Below, in pieces: positions 1 through 7,513 of a stretch of 7,892 bases of DNA (positions are counted from its first letter, which is position 1; every line of letters begins with the position of its first letter). Location of the stretch: NCBI GenBank assembly GCA_028691095.1, contig JAQUZZ010000052.1:1-7892 (forward strand), given 5' to 3'. The position numbers and the translations under genes are program-made. Source of the DNA: Alistipes sp. GTDB lineage: Bacteria > Bacteroidota > Bacteroidia > Bacteroidales > Rikenellaceae. The notes beneath the pieces are model-generated. The model ran no database searches, was not told the DNA's origin, and worked only from the letters and a program-made list of their open reading frames with translations.

Positions 1-1275
1 GTTCTTAGAGTAGGAGATACTGGAGTTGGTCTGCGTATTCAGATACTCGTTGATGTTCTGAGATCCGTATTTGCTGTATCCGCTGGTCGCAAAGTTGACG
101 CTGGCCGAGAAGGTGGAGTTGGGACGGAACTTCGGATCCTGCTGATGGGTCCATTGCAGGTTGAAGTTGTTCATGTTGATGTAGTCGGGCTCGGCGCGCT
201 CCCCGACAATATCTTTGGAGAAGTAGAGATTCAACCCTCCGCGGAATTTGTAGCGTTTCATGTAACGTGTACCCAGGCTTGCCTGCCAAGACCCCAGGGT
301 GTAGATGCCTCCGGTGACCGTGAGATCGATGTAGTCGTTGAATGCGAAGTAATATCCTGCGTCCCGCAAGTAGAAGCCCTTGATCGCCTCCTCACCCCAT
401 GTGGGCATGATGAAACCCGAATGACGGCCGCTCATCGTGGGGAAAAATCCAAACGGAAGTCCCAAAAAGTAGATCGGAACATCCTCCATCACCAGATACG
501 AGGGGCCGATGATTACCTTCTTGCCGGGGATGGTTTTGGCTTTGGTCATGGCCAGGTAGAAGTGCGGATGCTCGGCATCGCAGGTGGTGTACCTACCGTT
601 GGCGATGTTGATCGTGTTGTCCTTCATCTTCTTGACGCGCGCACCTTGCAGAAAGCCCTCCCCATCCTTGGTGGTCAATCCGCGCAAACGACCCTTCTGT
701 GAGGCCAGATCGTAGGTGATGGTATCCATCTGATAGGTATTCCCCTCGTCGGTAAATTCGGGACGGGTGTTCTCCTTCTTGGTGGTATCTTGACGACCGT
801 AGGCGTAGATGATGCGTTTGTCCATGTCGATCTGCATGAAATCGGCCTTCAGGTTCTTGTCTTGGTAGGTGACGTCACCCTTTTCATAGATGTAAACCCG
901 CTTGTTGCGGACGTCGTAGACCAAGGAGTCTTGGTTTTTTCCGGAGATCGGTTCGTCGAGGAAGGCCTTGCGAGACGTGGTGTCCCTACGGGTCACGGAG
1001 TCGGAGGAGTCGGGTCGAGCGAAGGTGTTGAGGCTGTCACGACCCAGTGTGTCACGCCCCAACGTATCCCGATTTGAGGTGTTACGCTCCAACGAGTCAT
1101 GACGGTTGTGTCGTGACTTGGTGGGTTTGCTCTCCGTGGAATCGTCTCGTAAATAGAGTGTTGCAGTCGACTCAAAACGTTGGGCAGAGAATACCGTTCC
1201 GCGACTGAAAACAAACTGCCCCCCTAAAAGGGCGCATAGAATGATCCAGAGATATTTCGTTTTTTTTCGTCGCAA
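1..1275 (-). CDS. lptD: LptD-like LPS-assembly outer-membrane protein (N-terminal part, runs off left edge)
   Basis: This gene encodes the outer-membrane component that, with its partner lipoprotein LptE in the known Lpt pathway, receives LPS from the periplasmic bridge and inserts it in the outer leaflet. The minus-strand frame is open for 425 codons to the window edge. Residues 1-31 are a signal peptide (RRKK, then a hydrophobic stretch ending near FSA). Residues 45-105 are low-complexity and rich in Arg/Asp/Ser/Thr, with RDTLG twice in tandem at 69-78. Residues 118-270 form the OstA-like beta-jellyroll (VYDVRNKRVYIYEKGDVTY), including the family-typical block TTCDAEHPHFY (230-240). From about 270 alternating aromatic strands mark the start of the beta-barrel, and most of the barrel lies outside the window. 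The frame has no ATG before residue 147 (FMQID), so the start is inferred to be TTG at 1275, just before the basic n-region and about 24 bases from a -7 box. Family call is firm; the exact start is less sure. Confidence 0.9.
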   Translation of the reverse strand, partial: MRRKKTKYLWIILCALLGGQFVFSRGTVFSAQRFESTATLYLRDDSTESKPTKSRHNRHDSLERNTSNRDTLGRDTLGRDSLNTFARPDSSDSVTRRDTTSRKAFLDEPISGKNQDSLVYDVRNKRVYIYEKGDVTYQDKNLKADFMQIDMDKRIIYAYGRQDTTKKENTRPEFTDEGNTYQMDTITYDLASQKGRLRGLTTKDGEGFLQGARVKKMKDNTINIANGRYTTCDAEHPHFYLAMTKAKTIPGKKVIIGPSYLVMEDVPIYFLGLPFGFFPTMSGRHSGFIMPTWGEEAIKGFYLRDAGYYFAFNDYIDLTVTGGIYTLGSWQASLGTRYMKRYKFRGGLNLYFSKDIVGERAEPDYINMNNFNLQWTHQQDPKFRPNSTFSASVNFATSGYSKYGSQNINEYLNTQTNSSISYSKN

Positions 1276-1290
1276 TTCCCAACAAATATT

Positions 1291-1306
1291 TAACTTTGCA
1301 AAGTTA
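1291..1306. promoter_or_regulatory. Palindromic back-to-back -7 boxes of a divergent promoter
   Basis: The 16 bases TAACTTTGCAAAGTTA are a perfect palindrome. Each half read outward is TAACTTTG, an exact match to the Bacteroidetes -7 consensus TAnnTTTG. The plus-strand box (1291-1298) would serve the amidase, with transcription starting near 1303-1306 and a leader of about 57 bases. The minus-strand box (1306-1299) would serve lptD, starting near 1292 with a leader of about 17 bases. On the plus side a T-rich TTCG (1266-1269) lies 21 bases upstream and could act as a poor -33 element. On the minus side the nearest TTTTG (1325-1321) is only 14 bases away, closer than the usual 19-21. Box matches are seen; promoter activity is inferred. 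Confidence 0.6.
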
Positions 1307-1361
1307 TCAAATTTCGTTCGCAAAAGTAGTTAAAAAAAAGAGTTCTCTAACGTTTGCCGTT

Positions 1362-2552
1362 ATGAAAGTTTCAACATCCACAAGGATAACCTTTTTGGGG
1401 GCAATGTGTCTGTTCCTTGTAACGACTCTTTTTGTTAACGCTCAACAGACCTCAATTGGTATAAATACGGTGGTGATTGATGCCGGTCACGGCGGCAATG
1501 ACCCCGGCGCGGTGGGTCGGATCTACAAGGAGAAGGATATTAATTTGGACGTTGCGTTGCAGTTGGGAGCCTTGATCCGAAAAAATTACCCCTCGGTGAA
1601 GGTGGTCTATACGCGAGATAAGGATGTGTTTATTCCGTTGTATGACCGAGGAAAAATTGCAAACCGCGTCAATGCCGACCTCTTTATCTCGATCCATGTC
1701 AACAGCAACACTTCGCATACCCCTTCGGGAACATCAACCTATGTGATGGGTGTCGATAAGACGGGAAAGAGTCTGGATGTGGCGATGAAGGAGAATGACG
1801 TTATCACCTACGAGGAGGACTACTCCACCAAATACCAGGGTTATGTGCCCGGATCGGCAGAGTCGTTCATCATCTTCTCGTTCACGCAGTTTACGCACCA
1901 AACCCAGAGTATCACCTTGGCGGATATGGTGCAGAAACAGTTTGGACGATCGACGTCGCTGCCCAATCGTGGGGTCAATCAGGCGGGTTTCTTGGTGTTG
2001 TGGTATGCCTCCATGCCGAGTATTCTGGCGGAGTTTGGCTTCATCTCCAACCCTACGGAGGAGCGGTATATCGGATCGGACAAGGGGCGTAGTGCCTATG
2101 CGCGTTGTTTGTTCAATGCGTTCAGTGAATATAAAACGCGATGTGAGGGTCGCGGCACAGCGATTGTAGCGGTTGATACTCCCCCCTCTGCAACCGAGGA
2201 TTCGTCGTCGACCTCCGAATCGACCTCCGAATCGACCTCCGTGGCGGAATCCTCTTCCGTTGAGAGGGACGAGCCGAGGGAGAATACGGCACGAGGAAGT
2301 GTGACCTTCCGGGTACAGGTGGCGACGGCCGATCATAAATTGCCGAAGAATGCCTCACTCTTCGGGCCCTATCGTGGACGGGTGACGGAGCTGATCGTGG
2401 GACGCACCTACAAATACTATGTTGGGGAGACCACCTCCTACGAAGAGGCCTTGTCGGTGCAGCGTCAGGTGCGACAGAGCATTCGCGATGCCTTTTTGGT
2501 GGCCTTTGAGGGTGATACCCCCATCTCAATGGAGGAGGCTCGTCGGCGTTGA
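1362..2552 (+). CDS. N-acetylmuramoyl-L-alanine amidase (Amidase_3) with C-terminal SPOR-like domain
   Basis: This is a periplasmic zinc amidase that cuts the bond between N-acetylmuramic acid and the L-alanine of the peptide stem, a role tied to cell separation. The protein has 396 residues. Residues 1-27 are a signal peptide (cleavage likely after VNA). The catalytic domain spans about 36-258: VVIDAGHGG with Zn ligand His43, KEKDINL with Zn ligand Glu57, FISIHVNS with Zn ligand His112, and ILAEFGFISN with catalytic Glu224. Residues 135-200 are an insertion rich in Tyr and Phe before the last motif. A Ser/Thr/Glu linker (273-306) leads to a C-terminal module (314-385, TFRVQVATA...) that resembles a SPOR-type peptidoglycan-binding fold. 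The start is ATG 1362 because it directly precedes the signal peptide. An in-frame TTG at 1296 lies inside the promoter box and would bury the signal. Divergent from lptD; an MCE gene follows 242 bases later. Confidence 0.92.
   Translation: MKVSTSTRITFLGAMCLFLVTTLFVNAQQTSIGINTVVIDAGHGGNDPGAVGRIYKEKDINLDVALQLGALIRKNYPSVKVVYTRDKDVFIPLYDRGKIANRVNADLFISIHVNSNTSHTPSGTSTYVMGVDKTGKSLDVAMKENDVITYEEDYSTKYQGYVPGSAESFIIFSFTQFTHQTQSITLADMVQKQFGRSTSLPNRGVNQAGFLVLWYASMPSILAEFGFISNPTEERYIGSDKGRSAYARCLFNAFSEYKTRCEGRGTAIVAVDTPPSATEDSSSTSESTSESTSVAESSSVERDEPRENTARGSVTFRVQVATADHKLPKNASLFGPYRGRVTELIVGRTYKYYVGETTSYEEALSVQRQVRQSIRDAFLVAFEGDTPISMEEARRR
2208..2240 (+). repeat. 12-bp in-frame tandem repeat in the amidase linker
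   Basis: The unit TCGACCTCCGAA occurs 2.75 times without mismatch (2208-2219, 2220-2231, 2232-2240). Because 12 is a multiple of three it encodes repeated Ser-Thr-Ser-Glu and keeps the reading frame. It lies in the flexible linker between the catalytic and SPOR-like domains, so gain or loss of units would change linker length without breaking the protein. Confidence 0.85.
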
Positions 2553-2794
2553 TTTTACGAAGTGGGTGTTCCGGTGTACGACAAAGAAAAGCGTGCGTCT
2601 TGCCTTGTTGCAGGAGAGGAACTGGTGTTTTGGATGACGGTCGTGGGGCGTGGTATAGCATAAGAATCATATTTCGAGAGGAGAAGAGATAAAGCACAGC
2701 GTGCTATTTAGGGCAATAAACGCATCAATATATCAGGCGTATGCCGTGACGGAAGGACGCAATCATTTTTTGGATTACATAAAAATAAAAAGGC
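2553..2794. other. Intergenic gap between amidase and MCE gene
   Basis: This gap of 242 bases has no supportable gene. The first ~135 bases show no clear terminator or promoter: short inverted matches exist, but none is followed by a T-run. The right part (2692-2772) holds one copy of a structured repeat described separately, ending 22 bases before the MCE start codon. No TAnnTTTG box was found directly upstream of the MCE gene, so it may be read from the amidase promoter or from an unrecognised promoter. Confidence 0.6.
2692..2772 (+). repeat. Structured intergenic repeat, copy A
   Basis: This 81-base segment aligns to 7664-7745 with about 60 of 82 columns identical and one gap (hand alignment). 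It opens with an exact 14-base match, AAGCACAGCGTGCT, containing a hairpin AGCAC-AGC-GTGCT followed by Ts. A second short inverted repeat, GGCGTATGCC, lies at 2736-2745, followed by GTGACGGAAGG. The segment is open in one frame (KHSVLF...) but has no ATG start and the peptide is not conserved with the other copy beyond its first six residues, so it is treated as non-coding. Family not recognised. Confidence 0.65.
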
Positions 2795-3742
2795 ATGAAA
2801 TTAAGGCTGAGTAGAGAGTTTAAGATCGGATTCTTTGGCATCTTGATGCTGGCATTGCTCTATTGGGGCATTAATTTTTTGAAGGGAAAGGATCTCTTCT
2901 CCACAACGTCACACTACTATGCCGTATACGATCAGGTGAATGGCCTGCAATCGTCGGCGTCGGTTTTGATTAAAGGGTTCAAGGTGGGAACCATCAGCGA
3001 CATCAGTTACAACCCCCAATCCTCCCCCAATGTGGTGGTGGAGTTTGCCGTAAAGTCGAAATATCACATCCCGAAAGACTCCAAAGCACGGGTCTTCAGT
3101 GAGGGATTGATGAGTGGCAAGGCGGTGGAGTTGGAGTTGGGTAAGTCGCCGGACTATCTTCAGGAGGGCGATACCCTCTTTTCGGAGATCAACAAGGATT
3201 TTCTGGAGATGGCAGGGAGTGAGGTCGAGTTCTTCAAACAGCGCGCCAATGAGGTGATCAACGAATTGATGACCACGCTCAAGCGCGTGAATACGTTGCT
3301 GGCCGATAACAAAGCGAATTTTGATGCCTCGATGCAAAACATTGCCTCCTTGAGTGGTAATTTGGATCAGATGGTTCAGGGGGAGCGACACAATATCCAC
3401 GGCATCTTGGTCAACCTGAACGAATTTTCGGCAGCCCTCAACGGCAAAACCGAACAGATGGGACGTATTATGGGCAATGTGGAACGCTTCAGCGATTCGT
3501 TGAGTGCGGCTCAGATTCCGACGATGGTTGCGCAGGCCACACAAACGCTGGATCAGCTCAATATTACCCTCAACAAAGTCAACCACGGGGAGGGCTCGGC
3601 CAGCTTGTTGCTGAACGACCCGGCACTCTATGATTCCTTGGTGGTGTCGGTATCTAACCTCTCTGCACTGCTGGAGGATCTCAAAGCTCACCCCAGTCGA
3701 TATATCAATATCTCGGTCTTCGGGCGGCGTGATCGCGAGTAG
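2795..3742 (+). CDS. MCE-family (MlaD-like) phospholipid-transport protein
   Basis: This is a substrate-binding MCE protein of an MlaEF-type ABC transporter, anchored in the inner membrane and thought to pass phospholipids through the periplasm. The protein has 315 residues. A single N-terminal membrane anchor spans about 11-29 (IGFFGILMLALLYWGINFL). The MCE domain spans about 38-118 (YAVYDQVNGLQ, LIKGFKVGTI, LMSGKAVELELG). A helical, coiled-coil-prone region follows (about 135-260). The C-terminus carries GEGSASLLLNDPALYDSL and HPSRYINISVFGRR, a tail typical of Bacteroidetes members. Start ATG 2795 places the anchor correctly; there is no strong Shine-Dalgarno. No permease (MlaE) or ATPase (MlaF) gene is in the window, so these partners must be encoded elsewhere. 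It is intact and collinear with the amidase upstream. The family is sure; orthology to E. coli mlaD itself is not claimed. Confidence 0.9.
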   Translation: MKLRLSREFKIGFFGILMLALLYWGINFLKGKDLFSTTSHYYAVYDQVNGLQSSASVLIKGFKVGTISDISYNPQSSPNVVVEFAVKSKYHIPKDSKARVFSEGLMSGKAVELELGKSPDYLQEGDTLFSEINKDFLEMAGSEVEFFKQRANEVINELMTTLKRVNTLLADNKANFDASMQNIASLSGNLDQMVQGERHNIHGILVNLNEFSAALNGKTEQMGRIMGNVERFSDSLSAAQIPTMVAQATQTLDQLNITLNKVNHGEGSASLLLNDPALYDSLVVSVSNLSALLEDLKAHPSRYINISVFGRRDRE

Positions 3743-3845
3743 CGTGGTCGGAATCGGTGGTTCTGTTTTGGGTTGAATCCGAAGAGGAAGTTCCAGCCTT
3801 CACTTTAGGGGCTGTGTATTCTACTAATTTTAACTATTTTAAGGG
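3743..3845. promoter_or_regulatory. Short gap with a possible weak promoter for the DUF3089 gene
   Basis: In these 103 bases an imperfect hairpin CAGCC/GGCTG (3794-3798 with 3810-3814) lacks a T-run and is a poor terminator. An A+T-rich stretch follows, and TAATTTTA at 3825-3832 matches the TAnnTTTG box except for its last base, 13 bases before the start codon. No convincing -33 element accompanies it. Promoter assignment is tentative. Confidence 0.25.
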
Positions 3846-4850
3846 ATGAAAAAGTCACTCTTCTTACTCTGCTGTTTGCCCCTTCTTTGGTTGGGCTGTG
3901 CCAAGACAGGGAAAAAGGTGGAACCGACGACTCCTCCGGATTATTCCAAAAGTAGTAGCTGGGTGACCAATGCGAAAGGAAGTGAAGCCAAAGGCGTGGA
4001 TCTCTTCTTTATGCTTCCGACCTGTTGGAGTCCGACGGACAAAGATGGAACCTATTGCGAGATCAACAATGCCTCCCTGATCGAGGGCGCGGCAAAGATG
4101 CTCGACGGAGAAGCCTCTGCATTCAGCGAATCCTGCAATATCTATATACCCTACTATCGCCAGTTGAATATTAAGGTCGCCACGGAACTCTCGACCGATG
4201 AGACGTTTGATGAATTGGAGGCGGTGCCCTATCAAGATGTGGTGAGTGCGTTTCAATACTACCTGGAGCACTACAATCATGGAAAACCCTTTATCTTGGC
4301 GTCGCATTCGCAGGGATCGCAGGTGGGCATTCTGGTGTTTCGGAAGTTTCTGAACCAACATCCGGAGGTGCAGGCGCGCATGATTGCGGCCTATCTGATC
4401 GGCTATACGGTGAATAAGGCCGATACGGTGACCTATACCAATATGCACGAGGCGCAGGGGGCAACGGATCTGGGGCGAATTATCAGTTGGAATACCGAGG
4501 CTCCCAACGTGGAGGGTGAAAGTTTTGTCTGTACCGGCAACGGAATGTGTATCAATCCGATCAACTGGAAGACGGACACAACCTATGCCGCCACCTCTGA
4601 GAGCAAAGGCTCGCGCGTCAAAGAGGCAGAGGGGTATGTGGATAAAGCAAATTTTGCCGATGCACAGCTCAATCTCACGCGAGGTTCGGTGCAGGTGTCG
4701 AGCATTCCCCGAGATTATTGGAGCGGTGCTCCCTTTTTCCCAGAGGGGGCATTTCATGGATTGGATTACGCGCTCTTCTACTATGATATTCGTCAGAATG
4801 CGGCCGATCGCATCGAGGCGTGGAATCGCGCTGGTAAAGCGAAAGAGTAG
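3846..4850 (+). CDS. DUF3089 alpha/beta-hydrolase lipoprotein
   Basis: This is a predicted periplasmic or membrane-attached hydrolase of the DUF3089 family; its substrate is unknown. The protein has 334 residues. Residues 1-18 look like a lipoprotein signal peptide with the lipidated residue at Cys18 (LLWLGC); Trp at -3 is unusual for a lipobox. No acidic run follows the Cys, so the Bacteroidetes surface-export signal seems absent and the protein probably faces the periplasm. The nucleophile elbow is LASHSQGSQVG with Ser155; the first Gly of the usual GxSxG is Ser, as in many members of this family. The N-terminal part (51-60, VDLFFMLPTC) and IYIPYYRQ (99-106) fit the family. A candidate catalytic His is His304 (AFHGLDYALFYYDIR); the acid residue cannot be placed by eye. 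It contains several cysteines besides Cys18. The gene is complete and sits 103 bases after the MCE gene. Confidence 0.83.
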   Translation: MKKSLFLLCCLPLLWLGCAKTGKKVEPTTPPDYSKSSSWVTNAKGSEAKGVDLFFMLPTCWSPTDKDGTYCEINNASLIEGAAKMLDGEASAFSESCNIYIPYYRQLNIKVATELSTDETFDELEAVPYQDVVSAFQYYLEHYNHGKPFILASHSQGSQVGILVFRKFLNQHPEVQARMIAAYLIGYTVNKADTVTYTNMHEAQGATDLGRIISWNTEAPNVEGESFVCTGNGMCINPINWKTDTTYAATSESKGSRVKEAEGYVDKANFADAQLNLTRGSVQVSSIPRDYWSGAPFFPEGAFHGLDYALFYYDIRQNAADRIEAWNRAGKAKE

Positions 4851-4981
4851 GGATGTGTCGATAAGAGGGGAAGGAGCGTGTCGTATTAGCAGTCGCGGCG
4901 CGTCACTTCTTCGTTGATCTGAGATCCAGCTTATCCTATGTGCAACATTTGGGCGAGGAGGCTGGATCTTTTGTTTTGTGA
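4851..4981. other. Gap between DUF3089 gene and mutS2
   Basis: This 131-base gap has no gene. Its only clear structure is the hairpin at 4922-4969 described separately. I found no TAnnTTTG match in it, so the mutS2 promoter is not located. Confidence 0.55.
4922..4979 (+). terminator. Long-loop hairpin plus T-rich tail just before mutS2
   Basis: AGATCCAGC (4922-4930) and GCTGGATCT (4961-4969) form a perfect 9-bp stem with a 30-base loop, followed by TTTGTTTTG. This fits an intrinsic terminator for the DUF3089 gene. Two things are odd: the loop is long, and the tail ends only two bases before the mutS2 ATG at 4982. It could instead be a leader hairpin that influences mutS2 expression. Confidence 0.5.
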
Positions 4982-7495
4982 ATGGATAAAGATTGGATGG
5001 TGATATACCCTGAGAATTTTGAGAGTAAAATCGGCTATGACCGCGTTTGCAGTCAGGTTAAAGCGCTCTGTGTAACCCAAGGAGCGGTTGGAAAACTGGC
5101 GGAGGCTGCGTTTAGTTCCGATTATGACACGGTGGTGCGACGTCTGAAGGAGACCTTCGAGATGCGCACCGTCTTGATGATGGAGAACGGACTCCCCGAG
5201 GGGAGTTTTGTGGATCTGGACGACTCGTTGAAAAAGGCGGGCGTCATGGGAATGTTTCTGGAGTGCAGTGAGCTGATGGCGCTGCGCAAAGGATTGGCTA
5301 TGGTCTATGGCTTGGTGGCCTTTTTTCGGGGCAAGGAGGAGGGACAATATCCCTACCTGAAGGCTCGATGTGAGGGGGTGAACGGATTTCCGGAGATCAT
5401 CAACCATATCGACTCGATCGTCGATAAATTTGGCAAGGTGAAGGATAATGCCTCCTCCGAACTCTTTGCGCTACGCAAGTCGTTGCGCGAACGGGAGGGG
5501 CAGATCTCCCGTCGTATTCAGCAGATCATGGGTCAGGCTCAGGCCTCGGGCGTGGTGGAGAGCGATGCGATGATCTCGATCCGTGAAGGACGGGCGGTGA
5601 TTCCGGTCGTGGCGGCAAATAAGAAGAAACTCAAGGGGCTCATTCACGACGAGTCGGCCACCGGCAAGACCGTCTATATCGAGCCGATCGAGGTGGTGGA
5701 ACTGAACAATGAGTTGAAAGCCTTGGAGTATGAGGAGCGACGCGAGATTGTGCGAATTCTGACCCTCTTTACCGAGCAACTGCGTCCCGATTTGCCGGAA
5801 ATTCGGCTTTCGGGTGATTTCCTGGTGACGATGGACTTCATTCGCGCCAAAGCCCGTTTCGCGTTGGCCAACGACTGTACGCTGCCCATTGTGGAGCGAG
5901 AGAGTGGCATCCATCTGGTGCGAGGTCGTCATACGCTGCTGGCTCAAACGCTGCGGCGCGAGGGGAAGGAGATTGTGCCGCTGGATCTGACGCTGACCCC
6001 TGAAAAGCATATCTTGGTGATTTCAGGCCCCAATGCCGGTGGTAAATCCGTGTGCCTGAAGACCGTGGGACTACTGCAATATATGATGCAAAAGGGGTTG
6101 CTGATCTCGGCTTCGGAGAATTCGGAGATGGGGCTTTTCGACCACCTCTTCATGGATATTGGCGACGAGCAGTCGATCGACAACGACCTGAGTACGTACA
6201 GTTCCCACCTGAACAACATGAAACAGATGTTGCGGCAGGCCAACGATCGTTCGTTGATCCTGATCGACGAGTTCGGGACGGGAACCGAGCCGATCATCGG
6301 TGGGGCGATTGCCGAGTCGTTGTTGGAACAGTTTGAGGCACGCCATTGCTTTGGGGTGATTACCACCCACTACTCCAACCTGAAATATTACGCCAGCAAT
6401 GCACAGGGTATCTCCAATGGAGCCATGACCTTTGATGTGCAGAACATCCGTCCGCTGTTCCGTCTGGAGATGGGGAAGCCGGGAAGTTCGTTTGCCATCG
6501 AGATTGCCCGAAAAATCGGTCTTCCGGAGGAGATCATTCGTCGCGCCTCGGAGAAGGCGGGGAGCGATCACATCAATCTGGAGCGACAGCTTCGGGAGGT
6601 GGCGCGCGACCGTCACTATTGGGAGCAGAAGCGTGATCGGATTCGAGTGGCCGAGAAGCGGGTGGAGGAGTTGTCGGAGAAGTACGGCACAGAGTTGGAG
6701 ACGTTGCGTGCCGAACGAAACCGATTGATAAAGGAGGCGCGTACCGAGGCGCAACAGATCACGGCCGCAGCCAATCGTCAGATCGAAAATACCATTCGGG
6801 AGATCAAAGAGTCGCAGGCCGAGAAGGGTACTACCTTGCGGGTGCGGCGTGAGATGGAGGAGTTTCGCCAGAATCTGGAGCATACCGAAGCCGACAATGA
6901 GGCGATTGATCGGAAGATCGAGCAGTTGCGACAACGCGAGCAACGTCGCACCGAGCGTCGAGCCAAGCAGACGACGGCCTCCCGCACGGAGGGTGTGGCT
7001 CCGAAGAGCGTGCTACCCTCCCGCATTGAGGTGGGTGTGAAGGTGCGAATCAAAGGACAGGAGGGCGTGGGTGAGGTGATGGCCTTGCAAGGCAAACGAG
7101 CCACGGTGGGGATGGGACAGATCCTGACCACCCTTGCGCTTGACCGTTTGGAGGCGATCTCCAATACCGAATACAAACGGGAGATTCGAGCCGAACGTCC
7201 CGCACCCTCTCCGGTGACCAATTACAGCACGGTGGAGCGACGGATGCAATTTTCGCCCGACATTGATGTGCGAGGAATGCGCGTCATGGAGGCCTTGCAG
7301 ATGGTGCAAGACTTTGTAGACGAGGCCATCATGTTGGGTTACCCCGACTTGCGGATTCTGCATGGCAAGGGAACCGGTGCGTTGAAGGAGGAGATTCGCA
7401 ACTATCTGAGAATCATCGATCTGGTCAAGCAGGCAAAGGATGAGCACGAAGAGCGCGGAGGAGCCGGAATCACCGTGGTGCGTCTGGATCTTTAG
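4982..7495 (+). CDS. mutS2: MutS2 ATPase/nuclease with Smr domain
   Basis: MutS2 is a cytoplasmic MutS-like ATPase. In studied bacteria it suppresses recombination, or splits collided ribosomes for rescue (also named RqcU). The protein has 837 residues, a normal to slightly long size for the family. Order: N-terminal MutS2 core and clamp helices (about 1-330), Walker A GPNAGGKS (349-356), the STYSSHL signature (404-410), Walker B LILIDEFGTGTEP (425-437), the TTH switch (461-463), then a long charged coiled coil (about 530-665). A small beta-domain (about 681-725, KOW-like) precedes the C-terminal Smr nuclease domain (about 759-837), which has DVRG (762-765) and HGKGTG (794-799). MutS mismatch-binding domain I is absent, as expected. 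Start ATG 4982 gives MDKDWMVIYPENF; ATG 4997 gives MVIYPENF, closer to the usual family start, and is a real alternative. All catalytic motifs are intact. It is separated from upstream genes by a hairpin. Confidence 0.95.
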   Translation: MDKDWMVIYPENFESKIGYDRVCSQVKALCVTQGAVGKLAEAAFSSDYDTVVRRLKETFEMRTVLMMENGLPEGSFVDLDDSLKKAGVMGMFLECSELMALRKGLAMVYGLVAFFRGKEEGQYPYLKARCEGVNGFPEIINHIDSIVDKFGKVKDNASSELFALRKSLREREGQISRRIQQIMGQAQASGVVESDAMISIREGRAVIPVVAANKKKLKGLIHDESATGKTVYIEPIEVVELNNELKALEYEERREIVRILTLFTEQLRPDLPEIRLSGDFLVTMDFIRAKARFALANDCTLPIVERESGIHLVRGRHTLLAQTLRREGKEIVPLDLTLTPEKHILVISGPNAGGKSVCLKTVGLLQYMMQKGLLISASENSEMGLFDHLFMDIGDEQSIDNDLSTYSSHLNNMKQMLRQANDRSLILIDEFGTGTEPIIGGAIAESLLEQFEARHCFGVITTHYSNLKYYASNAQGISNGAMTFDVQNIRPLFRLEMGKPGSSFAIEIARKIGLPEEIIRRASEKAGSDHINLERQLREVARDRHYWEQKRDRIRVAEKRVEELSEKYGTELETLRAERNRLIKEARTEAQQITAAANRQIENTIREIKESQAEKGTTLRVRREMEEFRQNLEHTEADNEAIDRKIEQLRQREQRRTERRAKQTTASRTEGVAPKSVLPSRIEVGVKVRIKGQEGVGEVMALQGKRATVGMGQILTTLALDRLEAISNTEYKREIRAERPAPSPVTNYSTVERRMQFSPDIDVRGMRVMEALQMVQDFVDEAIMLGYPDLRILHGKGTGALKEEIRNYLRIIDLVKQAKDEHEERGGAGITVVRLDL

Positions 7496-7513
7496 CGTCG
7501 GCTTTCGCACGCG

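Noticed and set aside
145..702. Plus-strand frame of 185 codons, and a similar one at 790-1077
   Set aside because: Both lie antisense to lptD, whose protein motifs are clear; they are shadows of its codon bias.
1296..1361. TTG start at 1296 adding 22 residues to the amidase
   Set aside because: It falls within the -7 box and would place a charged leader before the signal peptide; ATG 1362 fits far better.
2122..2697. Minus-strand frame of 191 codons overlapping the amidase end and the following gap
   Set aside because: Arg/Pro-rich composition typical of an antisense shadow; no recognisable domain.
2692..2772. CRISPR-like or tRNA-like element
   Set aside because: Only two distant, diverged copies, no regular spacing, and no cloverleaf.
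3864..4757. Minus-strand frame of 297 codons
   Set aside because: Entirely antisense to the DUF3089 gene and without family motifs. The same applies to 2909-3691 and 6071-6943.
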